A program made the position numbers and the translations under genes. The notes under the pieces were generated by a model. The model searched no databases. It was given only the letters and a program-made list of their open reading frames with translations, and had not been told where the DNA came from. A DNA stretch of 64,000 nucleotides, taken from Gammaproteobacteria bacterium UBA2679 (GTDB taxonomy: Bacteria > Pseudomonadota > Gammaproteobacteria > Pseudomonadales > Oleiphilaceae). The stretch spans positions 224,705-288,704 of the forward strand of contig DEMD01000009.1 of assembly GCA_002354735.1 (NCBI GenBank). The letters run 5' to 3'. This document shows positions 51,056 to 61,400 of this stretch, in pieces. Each line of letters opens with the position of its first letter. Within the stretch, counting starts at the first letter, position 1.

Positions 51056-52462
51056 TTAAGCTCTATCAAGACTACTGGCAGCGCAATAGAGAATCTGCGT
51101 TACGTGGTTAAGCTCCTTGTCCGAGATGTTGAGTGGGGGTAACAAGCGTACCGTTGCGCCGTGCCGACCACCCAGCTCGAGTATGAGCCCGCGCTCGAGG
51201 CAGGCCCGCTGGAATGCGCTCGCTCGCGCACTATCGGTAGCAGGGTTACCATCACTCGACGGCTTAGCCGGATCGATGATTTCCATTCCGAGCATAAGCC
51301 CTCTTCCCCGCACATGACCGACCCAGCCAAATTCCGACTGCAGGTCAAGCAGGGCTTTTTCCAGTTGGCGACCCGCCGCCTCGGCCCGCAGATCCAGCCG
51401 CTCCTGTTTGACGTGGCGAAGCGTGGCGGTGCCGGCAGCCATGGCCAGCTGATTGCCACGAAACGTGCCAGCGTGTGCCCCTGGCTGCCATTGATCCAGC
51501 TCTTCCCGATAGAGGGTTACAGCCAGTGGAAGGCCGCCGCCTATGGCCTTTGAGAGGGTAATGACATCAGGTGTAATGCCACTGTGTTCAAAGGCAAACA
51601 TCTTGCCGCTACGGCCGATGCCACTTTGAATTTCATCAAGTATAAGCGGAATACCATGGGCCTCCGTGAGCGCCCGCACGCCTTGCAGCCATCTATCGGG
51701 CGCAGGTACCACGCCGCCCTCACCCTGTATGGCTTCGAGTATCATCGCCGCCGGCTGAGCGATACCGCCTTGCGGATCTTCCAGTAGCTGACTGAGATAA
51801 CGCAGATTGAGGTCGATCGAGCGCTCACCCTGCTCACCAAAGGGGCAGCGATACTCGCTGGGATATGGCAGAAATTGCACACCTGCCAGCAGTCCACCCA
51901 GGGCGCTTTTCGGACCTAGATTACCGCTGAGAGAGAGCGTGCCCAGGGTCATGCCGTGGTAGCCGCCTTGAAAAGCCAGCACGCCATGCCGAGCAGTGGC
52001 CGTACGTGTGAGCTTCAGCGCCGCTTCCACGGCGTCTGCGCCGCTTGGACCGCAAAACTGAATCCGCGCCTTGGCCGCAAACTCGGACGGTAGGCAGCTC
52101 ATGAGCTCCTGAACGAAGGCGTCCTTGACGGGTGTACTGAGATCGAGGGTATGCAATGGCAACCCAGAGGCCAGCGCCTTCTGCAAGGCTTCGATGACAA
52201 CAGGATGGTTGTGGCCCAGCGCCAGTGTGCCAGCACCGGCAAGGCAATCAATGAAAACCTGGCCACGGGAATCCTCCACATAGATGCCGTGGGCGCGCTC
52301 GAGTACCAGCGGGATTCTCCTGGGATAGCTCCTTGCATTGGACTCCTGCTGGGATTGACGCTCCAGAATAGCGTTCGTTTCCAGCGAATAGAGCTTCGAA
52401 AGCCCTGTGTGGCGTCGCTTCATCTCTTCGACTGGACTCAACACGGCACTGAAGGCATTCAT
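51056..52462 (-). CDS. dat: diaminobutyrate-2-oxoglutarate aminotransferase (class III)
   Basis: A 468-residue class III PLP enzyme. It has the family's G-A-G-T-L-A-L-G-H-N-H-P opening, G-G-Y-H-G-M-T, the PLP Asp 276 in L-I-L-D-E-I-Q and the Schiff-base Lys 305 in T-L-S-K-A-I-G-G-G. The long N-terminal part and the closing R-L-L-P-P-L-N-I-S match PvdH/EctB-type enzymes, which make L-2,4-diaminobutyrate from aspartate semialdehyde. AGAGGA precedes the ATG. No ectoine genes are present; the NRPS next door carries a diaminobutyrate-like specificity code, so it most likely supplies that siderophore. It lies 64 bases after the TonB receptor gene. Confidence 0.88.
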   Translation of the reverse strand: MNAFSAVLSPVEEMKRRHTGLSKLYSLETNAILERQSQQESNARSYPRRIPLVLERAHGIYVEDSRGQVFIDCLAGAGTLALGHNHPVVIEALQKALASGLPLHTLDLSTPVKDAFVQELMSCLPSEFAAKARIQFCGPSGADAVEAALKLTRTATARHGVLAFQGGYHGMTLGTLSLSGNLGPKSALGGLLAGVQFLPYPSEYRCPFGEQGERSIDLNLRYLSQLLEDPQGGIAQPAAMILEAIQGEGGVVPAPDRWLQGVRALTEAHGIPLILDEIQSGIGRSGKMFAFEHSGITPDVITLSKAIGGGLPLAVTLYREELDQWQPGAHAGTFRGNQLAMAAGTATLRHVKQERLDLRAEAAGRQLEKALLDLQSEFGWVGHVRGRGLMLGMEIIDPAKPSSDGNPATDSARASAFQRACLERGLILELGGRHGATVRLLPPLNISDKELNHVTQILYCAASSLDRA

Positions 52463-52526
52463 CGTTTATCGTCCTCTTCTGAAAAAGGAGCAGGTCTTGC
52501 ACCCGCTCCACAAGGTTTATCCAACG

Positions 52527-54725
52527 CTAGAAGTTGTACCGTGCTGCCAGCCCGGCTGTGCGCGGTGCCCCTGCGTCTGCAGTCGATTCATCCTGATTGT
52601 TGGTCATGTACTGCTCATCAAAGATATTTCTGACGTACGCTGTGAACAGGAACTGATCAACCTCATAGGTCGCCGAGGTATTCCAGAGGAGATAGCTGTC
52701 GGTTCGCAGCTCGTCAGTGACCTGTTTATACATGGGTGAGGCTTCATCGGACTCTGTGACATAGACAGTAGTCGCATCGTCATGGAACACGGCTTCGAGG
52801 TTCAGGCTCAAGCCGTTCTCGAAGCGAAAGGTGCTGCCAGCCGTCGCCATCCAGGTGCGTGCGCCTTGAAAGTCCTGCCCAGTGAAGTCCTGGGTATCAG
52901 TCACAAAGTCTGTATATTCAGTGTCGTTGTAGGCAATGCCGGTATAGAGACTGATCAAGCGATTGACATCGTAGGCCAACAAGGTCTCGACACCCTTGAG
53001 CTCGCTCTCGCCGGCATTCTCCACCTGAACACTGTCGGCATCAGCAGGATCCGTGAGCACCTCGACCTGCTGATCCTTCCAGTCGATCCAGAAGATATTG
53101 GCGGTGAGCCGCAGACGGTCAGCCATCCAGCCACCGCGATAGGCAATCTCGTAATTGTTCGTGTATTCCGGATCGAACTCGACCGACTCCTGCGTAGCCA
53201 GGTTGAATGATGCACCACCCGCGCGGTAGGCTCTCTGGGCAACAAAGCCGAGCGTCTGGTTATGAGCCAGCTCATAACTTATGCCAAGTTTCGGTAGCCA
53301 CGCATCGTAGGTTGCTTCCGTGACTGTCGGGTCAGCAGCGCCCATGAACCCATCGATGAGTGCATCGGTATCGGGATCCAGGCCGTTAAAAGTGGTTACA
53401 GGCGCGATCGACGTGCTGTCGACGGTCTCATTGCGCTCCCGGTCATAACGCAAGCCGACGATCAACTCCCAGCGCGGCATGAAGTCCCAGTTGATTTCGC
53501 CGAACACAGCCGTATTCATCAACTCCGTGTCGCCAAATCTGTTGTAGTTGAAGCGGAAGCCGTCTTCATACACAGCGAGCAGGGCTTCTTCGCCCAGGAA
53601 GTCGACCACGGTCGTGTCCAGCACGTCTTCACGATCACGATCCGTCTTGGCGGCGTAGAGGCCAAAGTGCCCCCTGAAGCCCTCACCGTTGTCATAGCCC
53701 GCGCGCAATTCCTGCGAGAGCACTTGTTCTTCTTCGTTCAGGCTGGCGCCATCAGGCCGTGGCGACGGACTCTGATCGAAGTCGATCAACCCCTCATAAT
53801 CAGTCTGAGTGGCTGACGTGATGCTGGTGAGCGTCCAGTTTTCGTCAAGCCGCACGTCGATGGCGCTGGTGATTGCCGTCTGCTCCACTTTGTCGAAGGC
53901 ATCGATGTTGGTGGCGACTTCGTAGAACTGTGGCACGCCGTCAACTTTGGATATTGACTGGTTGCCCTGACGATTCTTGCTGTGCTGCACAGTCAGCAGC
54001 GCTTCGACGGCGTCGGTAGGCAGCAGCAACAGCTTGCCACGCGTGTTGACGTTACGGAGCTCATTGGCGTCTTTTCGCAGAAACTCGTTGTAGATGTAGC
54101 CGTCCTCCTCCTGATAGTCGAAGGTCAGGCGCCCTGCCAGCGTATCGTCAATCAGCCCGCCGTTCACCATCAGTGAGCCGCCCTGCTCTCCATAGGTGCC
54201 TATGTTGGCCTGCACTGCCGCTCCGCGCTCGAAGGTTGGATCCTTGCTCTTGAGGTAGATCGCGCCTGCCATGGCATTACGACCCTGTGTAGTCGACTGA
54301 GCACCCCGGAAAATCTCAACCTGCTCCATATCCCACAGTGAAGTGGGCGCCAGAGTAACCGCTCGGCGGCTTTGCAAAGCTTCATCGACGTAGACTGAAA
54401 TCGCGTCGCTGGAGCCGGCACCCAGGCCATCGACGGGAATACCCCGGATACTGAAGGTTTCATTGCCTTCAGTCGTGAACACGCCAGGCGTTCGCATCAT
54501 GACGTCATGAAGAGACTCGTCTGCGTGCAGCTGCATTTCCTCGTCGGTGGCCACCGATACGCTCGATAGGGTGTCGTCCACAGACCGCTCGATCTTTTCG
54601 CCCTTAATAATAATTGGCTCGAGTACAAATTCCTCGATTTGGGCGTTTTCCTGCGCGGTCGCACTGAAACTAGCGATACCTGAGGCGACAGCTAACGTCA
54701 GCGCCTTTTGCTTGAACTGAACCAT
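52527..54725 (-). CDS. TonB-dependent siderophore receptor
   Basis: A 732-residue outer-membrane receptor. The signal peptide (A-L-T-L-A-V-A-S-G-I-A-S-F-S-A-T-A-Q) is followed by a TonB-box-like E-P-I-I-I-K-G, a plug domain (V-M-M-R-T-P-G-V-F ... S-I-R-G-I-P-V-D-G, V-E-I-F-R-G-A-Q-S-T) and a 22-strand barrel ending in Phe (A-A-R-Y-N-F). I use the ATG at 54725, with AGGA upstream; two earlier in-frame ATGs lack a ribosome binding site. Its promoter region holds a Fur box shared with the divergent NRPS operon, so it should take up the ferric form of that product. Confidence 0.92.
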   Translation of the reverse strand: MVQFKQKALTLAVASGIASFSATAQENAQIEEFVLEPIIIKGEKIERSVDDTLSSVSVATDEEMQLHADESLHDVMMRTPGVFTTEGNETFSIRGIPVDGLGAGSSDAISVYVDEALQSRRAVTLAPTSLWDMEQVEIFRGAQSTTQGRNAMAGAIYLKSKDPTFERGAAVQANIGTYGEQGGSLMVNGGLIDDTLAGRLTFDYQEEDGYIYNEFLRKDANELRNVNTRGKLLLLPTDAVEALLTVQHSKNRQGNQSISKVDGVPQFYEVATNIDAFDKVEQTAITSAIDVRLDENWTLTSITSATQTDYEGLIDFDQSPSPRPDGASLNEEEQVLSQELRAGYDNGEGFRGHFGLYAAKTDRDREDVLDTTVVDFLGEEALLAVYEDGFRFNYNRFGDTELMNTAVFGEINWDFMPRWELIVGLRYDRERNETVDSTSIAPVTTFNGLDPDTDALIDGFMGAADPTVTEATYDAWLPKLGISYELAHNQTLGFVAQRAYRAGGASFNLATQESVEFDPEYTNNYEIAYRGGWMADRLRLTANIFWIDWKDQQVEVLTDPADADSVQVENAGESELKGVETLLAYDVNRLISLYTGIAYNDTEYTDFVTDTQDFTGQDFQGARTWMATAGSTFRFENGLSLNLEAVFHDDATTVYVTESDEASPMYKQVTDELRTDSYLLWNTSATYEVDQFLFTAYVRNIFDEQYMTNNQDESTADAGAPRTAGLAARYNF

Positions 54726-54868
54726 TATTCTGAGCGTCCTTTTCATATTGAGTTGAGTCACTGGCCGACGCACGGCCTAGGGGACAGCATGAAACTCCCT
54801 CTTGTAAAAGGGGGGTTCATCTGTGAAGACGCATAATAATTATGTACTTACGTATTGTAAAGCTAAAT

Positions 54869-54887
54869 GATAATGATTAGCATTTGG
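54869..54887. promoter_or_regulatory. Fur box in the divergent siderophore promoter
   Basis: GATAATGATTAGCATTTGG matches 14 of 19 positions of the classical Fur box (GATAATGATAATCATTATC), with the first nine bases perfect. It is in the 200-base region between the TonB receptor and the first oxygenase gene. I infer iron repression of both directions. Confidence 0.8.
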
Positions 54888-54923
54888 CTTTGTTGATTGA
54901 GCGCTAACCAAAAGGGACTGTGA

Positions 54924-55841
54924 ATGAGTGGCTACCGCCCCCATCTACCACTAGTGATTTCAAGTGAGACAAAGGAAGCCCTCACCAGTATCACGGCTGA
55001 AACATCTGCTTTCGAACGGTTGCCAACTGTTGGCGCCATTCTTTACAGAAATTTTCGCCTCACCTCGCCGTTAGACTTCAAACGCTTCGCCTCAGGCTTC
55101 GGCAAAAACCTTGGCTCCTACGAATTTGGCTCCACACCTCGCAGCAAGGTCTTTGCGGGCATCTACACCTCAACGGAATATCCTGCTCATCAGCGCATTC
55201 CCCTGCATAACGAGCAGTCGTACACCAGCCAGTGGCCGAGCCTGATTTGGTTTCATTGTATAAGACCAAGTGAAACCGGCGGGGAAACACCAATCGCCGA
55301 CAGCCGGCTTGTATACCAGCGAATCCCTCAGGCCATTCGGGACGAGTTCACCGCAAAAGGCTTGCTCTATGTGCGTAATTACAGTGCGGCGCTCGACTTG
55401 CCCTGGCAGCAGGTCTTCAACACCGATGATCCTTCAATGGTGGAGCGCTACTGCGCTGACCACGGCATAGAGTGGGCTTGGAAACAGGACGGTGAGTTGC
55501 AGACCCGCCAGCGGTGCCCTGCAGTGCTCCAACACCCGACTACGCATGAGTGGGTCTGGTTCAATCAGGCCCACCTGTTTCATAGCTCAGCGATAGAACC
55601 CTCACTTCGCAAGACCTTGCTCGACACGGTGGGCGAGGAAAACCTGCCGCGCAACGTGTACTTTGGCGACGGCTCCCCCATTGCTGACGCCGCACTCGAC
55701 GCCATCCGCAGTGTCTATGATCAGGCAGCTGTCGCGTTTCCATGGCAGGCCGGTGATGTCCTGATGTTGGACAACCTTCTCGTGGCCCATGGCCGCAATG
55801 CCTTTTCGGGCGAGCGGAAAGTTGTTGTGGCGATGGCTTAG
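54924..55841 (+). CDS. SyrP-like Fe(II)/2OG oxygenase, first of two
   Basis: A 305-residue TauD/TfdA-family enzyme of the SyrP type. Iron ligands H95-x-E97 (I-P-L-H-N-E-Q-S-Y) and distal H289 (V-A-H-G-R-N), with R298 for 2-oxoglutarate, are all present; the S-E-T-G-G-E-T-P-I-A-D-S-R segment is the SyrP-family hallmark. SyrP hydroxylates an amino acid at the beta carbon while it is bound to an NRPS carrier domain. It opens the operon just downstream of the Fur box, with AAAGGGA before the ATG. Length is a little short of the second copy because the N-terminal extension is missing. Confidence 0.87.
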   Translation: MSGYRPHLPLVISSETKEALTSITAETSAFERLPTVGAILYRNFRLTSPLDFKRFASGFGKNLGSYEFGSTPRSKVFAGIYTSTEYPAHQRIPLHNEQSYTSQWPSLIWFHCIRPSETGGETPIADSRLVYQRIPQAIRDEFTAKGLLYVRNYSAALDLPWQQVFNTDDPSMVERYCADHGIEWAWKQDGELQTRQRCPAVLQHPTTHEWVWFNQAHLFHSSAIEPSLRKTLLDTVGEENLPRNVYFGDGSPIADAALDAIRSVYDQAAVAFPWQAGDVLMLDNLLVAHGRNAFSGERKVVVAMA

Positions 55842-55861
55842 CGATGAGGGGAAACACGAAT

Positions 55862-57379
55862 ATGGCCGTTGAATGCGGTTCTACAAATATGCGCTCTTTC
55901 CGCCAGTCCTTCGCGCAGCAGCGACTTTGGTTCCTGAGACAACTCGAGCCAACTAGTACTCAGCACAACGTGGTAATGCAATTCAGCATTGAAGGTACTT
56001 TCCACCCAGCCGCAATGCGTAAGGCATTTGCTGCGATGATCGCAGGCCATAGTGCTCTGCGGACGTGCTATAGAGACGGCGCTGATGGTCCGCAGCAATG
56101 GGTTGAGAGCAAGACGTCTTCTGCGTTGCAGTTCATCGCTTCTTCAGAAGCCTGCCCGCAGGCCCAGGAGCGTCAGGTGCGAGCGCTCGTGCAGGCAGAA
56201 CGGACCACTGTCTTCGATCTCGAGCATGGGCCAGTTATGCGCGGCCTGCTCTTTCAGCGAAATCCGCTACACCACGAGCTCATCATCAGCGTTCATCACA
56301 TCAGCTTCGATGGTCGCTCAGGCGAAATCATGCTGCAGGATCTGGCTGAAGGCTACACAGAAGCGGCGGCTCGGTCGCAGTCGCAGGCGCAAGCGCAAGC
56401 AGCCGAAGCTATAGCAGCCCGACCTGCCGCCGAAATGAGAAAACAGTGGCAGTATCCGGATTTCGCCGAGGCTGAACCCTCCTTGCTTCCGCCAGATCTG
56501 GTGGCAGATCAGCTTGCATTCTGGCGTGGCCATCTGCAGGACATTCCGCTCCAGCTGCAGTGGCCTGAGGGTCGGCGTCAACAGGCGGCAGGCACTGGTG
56601 AACATCGCTTCACTATCGATGCGGCGCTCACAGCGAGTCTTACGAAATTCGCGAGGACGCAGAGGCTGTCGGTGTTCCAGACACTGCGCACGCTGTTCAG
56701 CGTCTGGCTGCATTATCTGGCGGAACAGGAACTCTTCCTCATCGGCACCGATATTCATGGGCGCAATCTTCCGGCAGGGTCTGCTTCAGCCGACTTCCGC
56801 AGAGGTGTCGTCGACATGGTCGGTTTTTTTGTCAATCAACTGCCGTTGAAATGCGACTTGAGGGGCTCGCCGACATTGTCGATGCTTTTTGAGCGGAGCA
56901 GGCGTGATAGACAGCAGGTCAAGCACTACCAGCACCTCCCTTTCGACCGCCTGGTATCGGCGCTCGCGCCAGAGCGCAGGTCGGATAGCGCACCACTGTT
57001 TCAGGTCAAGCTCAACTATCAGCCAGACCGGGTGACCTCCCGTGTGTTCGGCGAGGCGGTGCTCACACAGTTCAGGATCGAACAGGCGCTCGGCAATCTG
57101 GACCTGGTCCTCGACATCATGCACGGGCCGCAGGGCATGCATGCCTGCATCGAATACAACCGGCAACTCTTCAGCGCGCAGGACATCGACGTAGCGACAG
57201 CGCTGTGGCTGCGGCTACTCAAGGACCTTCCCTATCTGCTCGACCTGCCATTGCCCGAGATCTGCAGCCGCCTGAAGCAGTGGGATTTCGAGCGACAACA
57301 CAGCCGCCAACAGCGACATCACGCCAGTAATCGGGCTCGTTTGGCGACGACTGCTCGCCGGCCCATGCAGGTCTCTTGA
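55862..57379 (+). CDS. free-standing NRPS condensation-domain protein
   Basis: A 505-residue single condensation domain. Core motifs: S-F-A-Q-Q-R-L-W-F-L (C1), the catalytic S-V-H-H-I-S-F-D-G (HHxxxDG intact), V-G-F-F-V-N-Q-L-P-L and H-Y-Q-H-L-P-F-D-R-L (later C motifs). An Ala/Gln-rich loop (Q-S-Q-A-Q-A-Q-A-A-E) interrupts it near residue 175. There is no adenylation or carrier domain. I use the ATG at 55862 behind GAGGGG; 55844 is the alternative. Located between two oxygenase genes, it probably joins carrier-bound substrates in trans, or adds the first acyl or amino group. Confidence 0.85.
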   Translation: MAVECGSTNMRSFRQSFAQQRLWFLRQLEPTSTQHNVVMQFSIEGTFHPAAMRKAFAAMIAGHSALRTCYRDGADGPQQWVESKTSSALQFIASSEACPQAQERQVRALVQAERTTVFDLEHGPVMRGLLFQRNPLHHELIISVHHISFDGRSGEIMLQDLAEGYTEAAARSQSQAQAQAAEAIAARPAAEMRKQWQYPDFAEAEPSLLPPDLVADQLAFWRGHLQDIPLQLQWPEGRRQQAAGTGEHRFTIDAALTASLTKFARTQRLSVFQTLRTLFSVWLHYLAEQELFLIGTDIHGRNLPAGSASADFRRGVVDMVGFFVNQLPLKCDLRGSPTLSMLFERSRRDRQQVKHYQHLPFDRLVSALAPERRSDSAPLFQVKLNYQPDRVTSRVFGEAVLTQFRIEQALGNLDLVLDIMHGPQGMHACIEYNRQLFSAQDIDVATALWLRLLKDLPYLLDLPLPEICSRLKQWDFERQHSRQQRHHASNRARLATTARRPMQVS

Positions 57380-57432
57380 ACACCCGCAAAACCTTGCCCG
57401 AACAAGCCGAACCGAATTCGCCAGGAGAACCC

Positions 57433-58479
57433 ATGACCACCAAGTTGACACCACCACGGCCATCCCCGATTACACGCCGGAAAGCGGTGACGATACCTGA
57501 ACAGGGACTGGTTCGAGAGCGCCTGCTCGACGAGGCATCTGGTCTACCGCTCGTCATCGAGCCGGCTCTGGAGGGGGTCGATCTGGTGCAGTGGGCTAGC
57601 CAGCAGCGCGAGGCGCTCGAGCAAAAGCTACTAAAGCACGGCGCCTTGCTGTTCCGCAACTTCAGCATTCGCTCCCTCGAACAATTCAACGAAGTCATCG
57701 GCGCTCTGTCCCCCGGGGCTCTTGAATATATGTTTCGCGCTTCACCGCGTACCCGGGTGGGCGGCAATATCTACACGTCTACCGATTATCCGGCAGATCA
57801 GATGATCTTTCCGCATAACGAGCATTCGTACTCCCCACGCTTTCCACTACGGCTGTTTTTCTACTGTCACCTTCCCTCTGAGACTGGTGGCGAAACCCCG
57901 ATCGGTTCCACTCGTGAGGTGATGAAAAACATTCCTCCTGAGATTCAGGCGCGTTTCCGGGAGGCGGGCGTGCTGTACGTGCGCAACTACGGCGACGGCT
58001 TTGGACTGCCGTGGCAGACGGTATTCCAGACAGAAGAGCGAGCTGAGGTAGAGGCTTACTGTGCTTCAGTGGGTATCGAGGTGGAATGGAAGGCCGGCAA
58101 CCGGCTGCGTACGAAACAGAAAGGTCCAGCCGTCGTCCGCCACCCCCGCACCGGTGAGGAGGTGTGGTTCAACCATGGCACGTTTTTTCACATCAGCACA
58201 TTGCCAGCGGCTATTCGAACGTCTCTGCAAGCCAGTTTCGCAGACGATGAGCTGCCTACCAACACCTTCTACGGCGATGGCAGCCCAATCGAGCCGGCCG
58301 TACTGGAGACGCTGCGTGCGGCTTATCTGGCTTCGCTGGTGCGTTTCCAGTGGCAGCAGGGCGACGTGCTGTTCATCGACAACATTCTCGCGGTCCATGG
58401 GCGGGAGCCGTTCACCGGCAAGCGCGCCATTCTGACAGGCATGGCCGAGGCCCTGCTCGCCACCGAAATTCAGCTTTAA
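57433..58479 (+). CDS. SyrP-like Fe(II)/2OG oxygenase, second of two
   Basis: A 348-residue paralogue of the first oxygenase with an extra 35-residue N-terminal piece. Iron ligands H128-x-E130 (F-P-H-N-E-H-S-Y) and H322 (A-V-H-G-R-E), 2OG-binding R331, and S-E-T-G-G-E-T-P-I-G-S-T-R all conserved. The start at 57433 has AGGAG five bases upstream. It ends 11 bases before the NRPS gene. Two different SyrP-like enzymes in one operon suggest two hydroxylated residues, or two substrates, in the product. Confidence 0.87.
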   Translation: MTTKLTPPRPSPITRRKAVTIPEQGLVRERLLDEASGLPLVIEPALEGVDLVQWASQQREALEQKLLKHGALLFRNFSIRSLEQFNEVIGALSPGALEYMFRASPRTRVGGNIYTSTDYPADQMIFPHNEHSYSPRFPLRLFFYCHLPSETGGETPIGSTREVMKNIPPEIQARFREAGVLYVRNYGDGFGLPWQTVFQTEERAEVEAYCASVGIEVEWKAGNRLRTKQKGPAVVRHPRTGEEVWFNHGTFFHISTLPAAIRTSLQASFADDELPTNTFYGDGSPIEPAVLETLRAAYLASLVRFQWQQGDVLFIDNILAVHGREPFTGKRAILTGMAEALLATEIQL

Positions 58480-58490
58480 GGACCTATCCA

Positions 58491-61400
58491 ATGTCATCCG
58501 TTACCGGTTTTCGTATTTCTCCACAGCAAGCCAGTTGGTGGCGAAACGCCCAGATGAGCGAGAACAGCCCCTCGGCGACCTGGCTGCAGCTTGAAGTGCT
58601 GCGTCCTGTCGTGCCTGGGGCACTACAGCAGCGTCTGACTGAACTCAGCGCCAGGGAAGAGATTCTGCGCACGCGCCTGCACCGTTCTGCCGGCATGGCG
58701 CAACCACTTCAGATTATCGCTGAGCAGGCGGATATTCCGCTGACCATCGAAGACCTGCAATCTCTCCCGCAGCCTGAACATGCGGTACGCCTCGAAGCGC
58801 TGCTGCAAAAGACCATCACGTCGGGTCCTTTGGAGGTCTGGCTTCTACAACTGTCGGCCGAACGCTGGTCACTCACGCTTCGCAGTACGCCGGGCTACCT
58901 CGACCTGCACAGTCTCGTGATCATTGCCAGCGAGCTCCTGGCTGACCGTCCGTTTGCCCAGTCTGACGAGCCGACGCTTCAGTATGCGGACTACGCCGAA
59001 TGGAAGCATGACGTGCTGACTACGGAGGCAGAGCATCCGGGCTTGCAGTTCTGGCAGCAGCACAAGCAGACCGTGCCAGACATCTCCCTGCCAGGCCTCC
59101 AGAACCGCGGGCGTGACAAAGCAGGTCCTGCGATGGCGGCTGGGCCGGTTGTGGTGGACGTTATCAAGGAACATCTGCATGAGCGTGCGAACAGCCTCGG
59201 CATCGACGTGGGCGACTACCTGTATGCCAGCTGGAGCATTCTGTTGGCGCGACTCACCGGACAAACGCGGGTACCTCTTGCCTGGCTGGATGTCGGCCGT
59301 GGCGACGGACTTGATGATGCGCTCGGCCCCTATGAGCAAACACTGCCGGTACTGGTAGACGTTGACCCGGCTCGCGCACTGCCGGATCAGATTCGCCAAC
59401 TACTGCAGCCGCTGCAGCTCGCCCAGGGCTGGGGCGACTACTACGACAGCACCAGCGACAGCACCTTCGGCTTCAGCTATCGCGAGTTGACGAGTATCGC
59501 CGAACAGGTTCACGTCATGAATGCCGTGACCCGAGATGACGCTTGCAGCCTCCGGCTTGACTGTGTAGCGCACGGCGAGGCGTTGTCATGCCGCCTCATC
59601 TATGACAGCGCCCTGTTCAGCGCTATCGCCATCGAGTGCCTTGCCGAGCAATGGCAGCAGCTTCTGCGGGGTCTTCAAGAGGCTTCGATTCCAGTTGGTC
59701 GTATTGCTCTTCAGCACAAGCGGCAGGCCGCACTATTGGCGCCGCAATCTGCAGCGCCAGCTATCGAGCCAGTGAGCGTGCTCAAGCTGATAGACCGTCA
59801 GGGGCAGTCTCATCCGTCTTCAGTGGCGCTGGTCGACCGCAACGGCACCCTCACCTACCAGGCCTTGCTCGAGCGCTCGAATCAGCTCGCACGTCACCTG
59901 CTTGATCATGGCCAGACGCAGGGGGTGGTTGGCATTCTGCTCGAGAGAGGCACACCGATGATCATCGCCATGCTGGGCATTCTCCGGGCTGGCTGCGCCT
60001 ACTTACCTCTCGACCCCACCTATCCGGCCGATCGACTCGCCTACATGATCGACGACAGTGAAGCCCGTACTGTCATCACCAGTGCTTCGTTGACGCATTT
60101 GCTGCCCGACTCAACTACCCGACTTCTACTCCACAATTTTCTCCGAGACAGTCTCGAGTCATCCGCCGGCGCCCCCTCGGACACCTTGAAGACCGCCGCT
60201 GCGGACTTACAGCAGCCGGCTTATCTCATCTACACCTCCGGCTCCACTGGCCAGCCGAAGGCGGTGGAAGTGAGTCATGCCAATCTGAGCCACTCCACGC
60301 AGGTTCGAATCGCTTTTTACAACGAACCGATTCACAGCTATCTGCTCTTGTCTTCGTTTGCGTTCGACAGCTCAGTGGCTGGCATTTTCTGGACCCTGGC
60401 GCAGGGCGGCACGCTGGTGTTACCAGCCAGCGGCGAAGAGCTGGATCTCGCCCGCCTTGCCGAGCTGATCGAGCAGCACCGCGTGAGTCACAGTCTGTCG
60501 CTCCCGTCACTCTATGAGACCCTCCTCGACTACTCGACACCCGAGGGGCTCAGCTCGCTCTCCACCTGGATCGTCGCTGGCGAAAGCTGCCCTTCGAGCG
60601 TATTGGCGAAGCACCGCCACAAGGTTCCGCAGGCTCGACTCGTTAATGAGTACGGACCTACTGAGGCAACCGTATGGGCCACCGCAGATGTATTGAGCGA
60701 ACAGGATGATGACAGCATCAGCATCGGGCGCCCCATTCCGACCGTCGACCTCTGGCTTCTGAATGATCAGGGCGTGCCAGCGGGGATCGGTGAGCCCGGC
60801 CAGATCGTGCTCGGAGGCCCCACCCTCGCCCTTGGTTATCGTGGACGGCCTGAAGCGACAGCACAGGCCTTCGTCTCTTCGACTGATTTCGCCGAAGGCC
60901 AGCGTGTGTATGCCACGGGGGATCTGGCGCGGTGGCGCCTTGACGGCCGGCTAAGCTTCCTCGGGCGCGTGGATCATCAGGTGAAGATTCGCGGCCACCG
61001 GGTGGAACTCGGCGAAATAGAGCGCTTGCTTGCCGGCCACAGTCAGGTACGTGAAGCCGTCGTGATTGCCCGCGCTCACGCCAGCGGCACTCAGCTCGTC
61101 GGCTACATCACCGCGCAGGCGGGCCCTGCCCCCAGCGTGCAGGCCTTGCAGGCTTATCTCGAGGAGAAACTGCCCGCACACATGATGCCTGCGGCATTGA
61201 TCCCGATGAAGAGCCTACCTCGAACGCCGAACGGCAAGCTTGACGTCAATGCCCTGCCTGAGCCCGACATGACGGCGGCCACGAGAAGCGTCCATGTCGC
61301 GCCTCGCACGGCGCTCGAGATCACCCTGGCGACCATCTGCGCAGAGGTGCTGCGCCGGGAAAGCGTCAGCGTGATGGACAACTTCTTCCAGATAGGCGGT

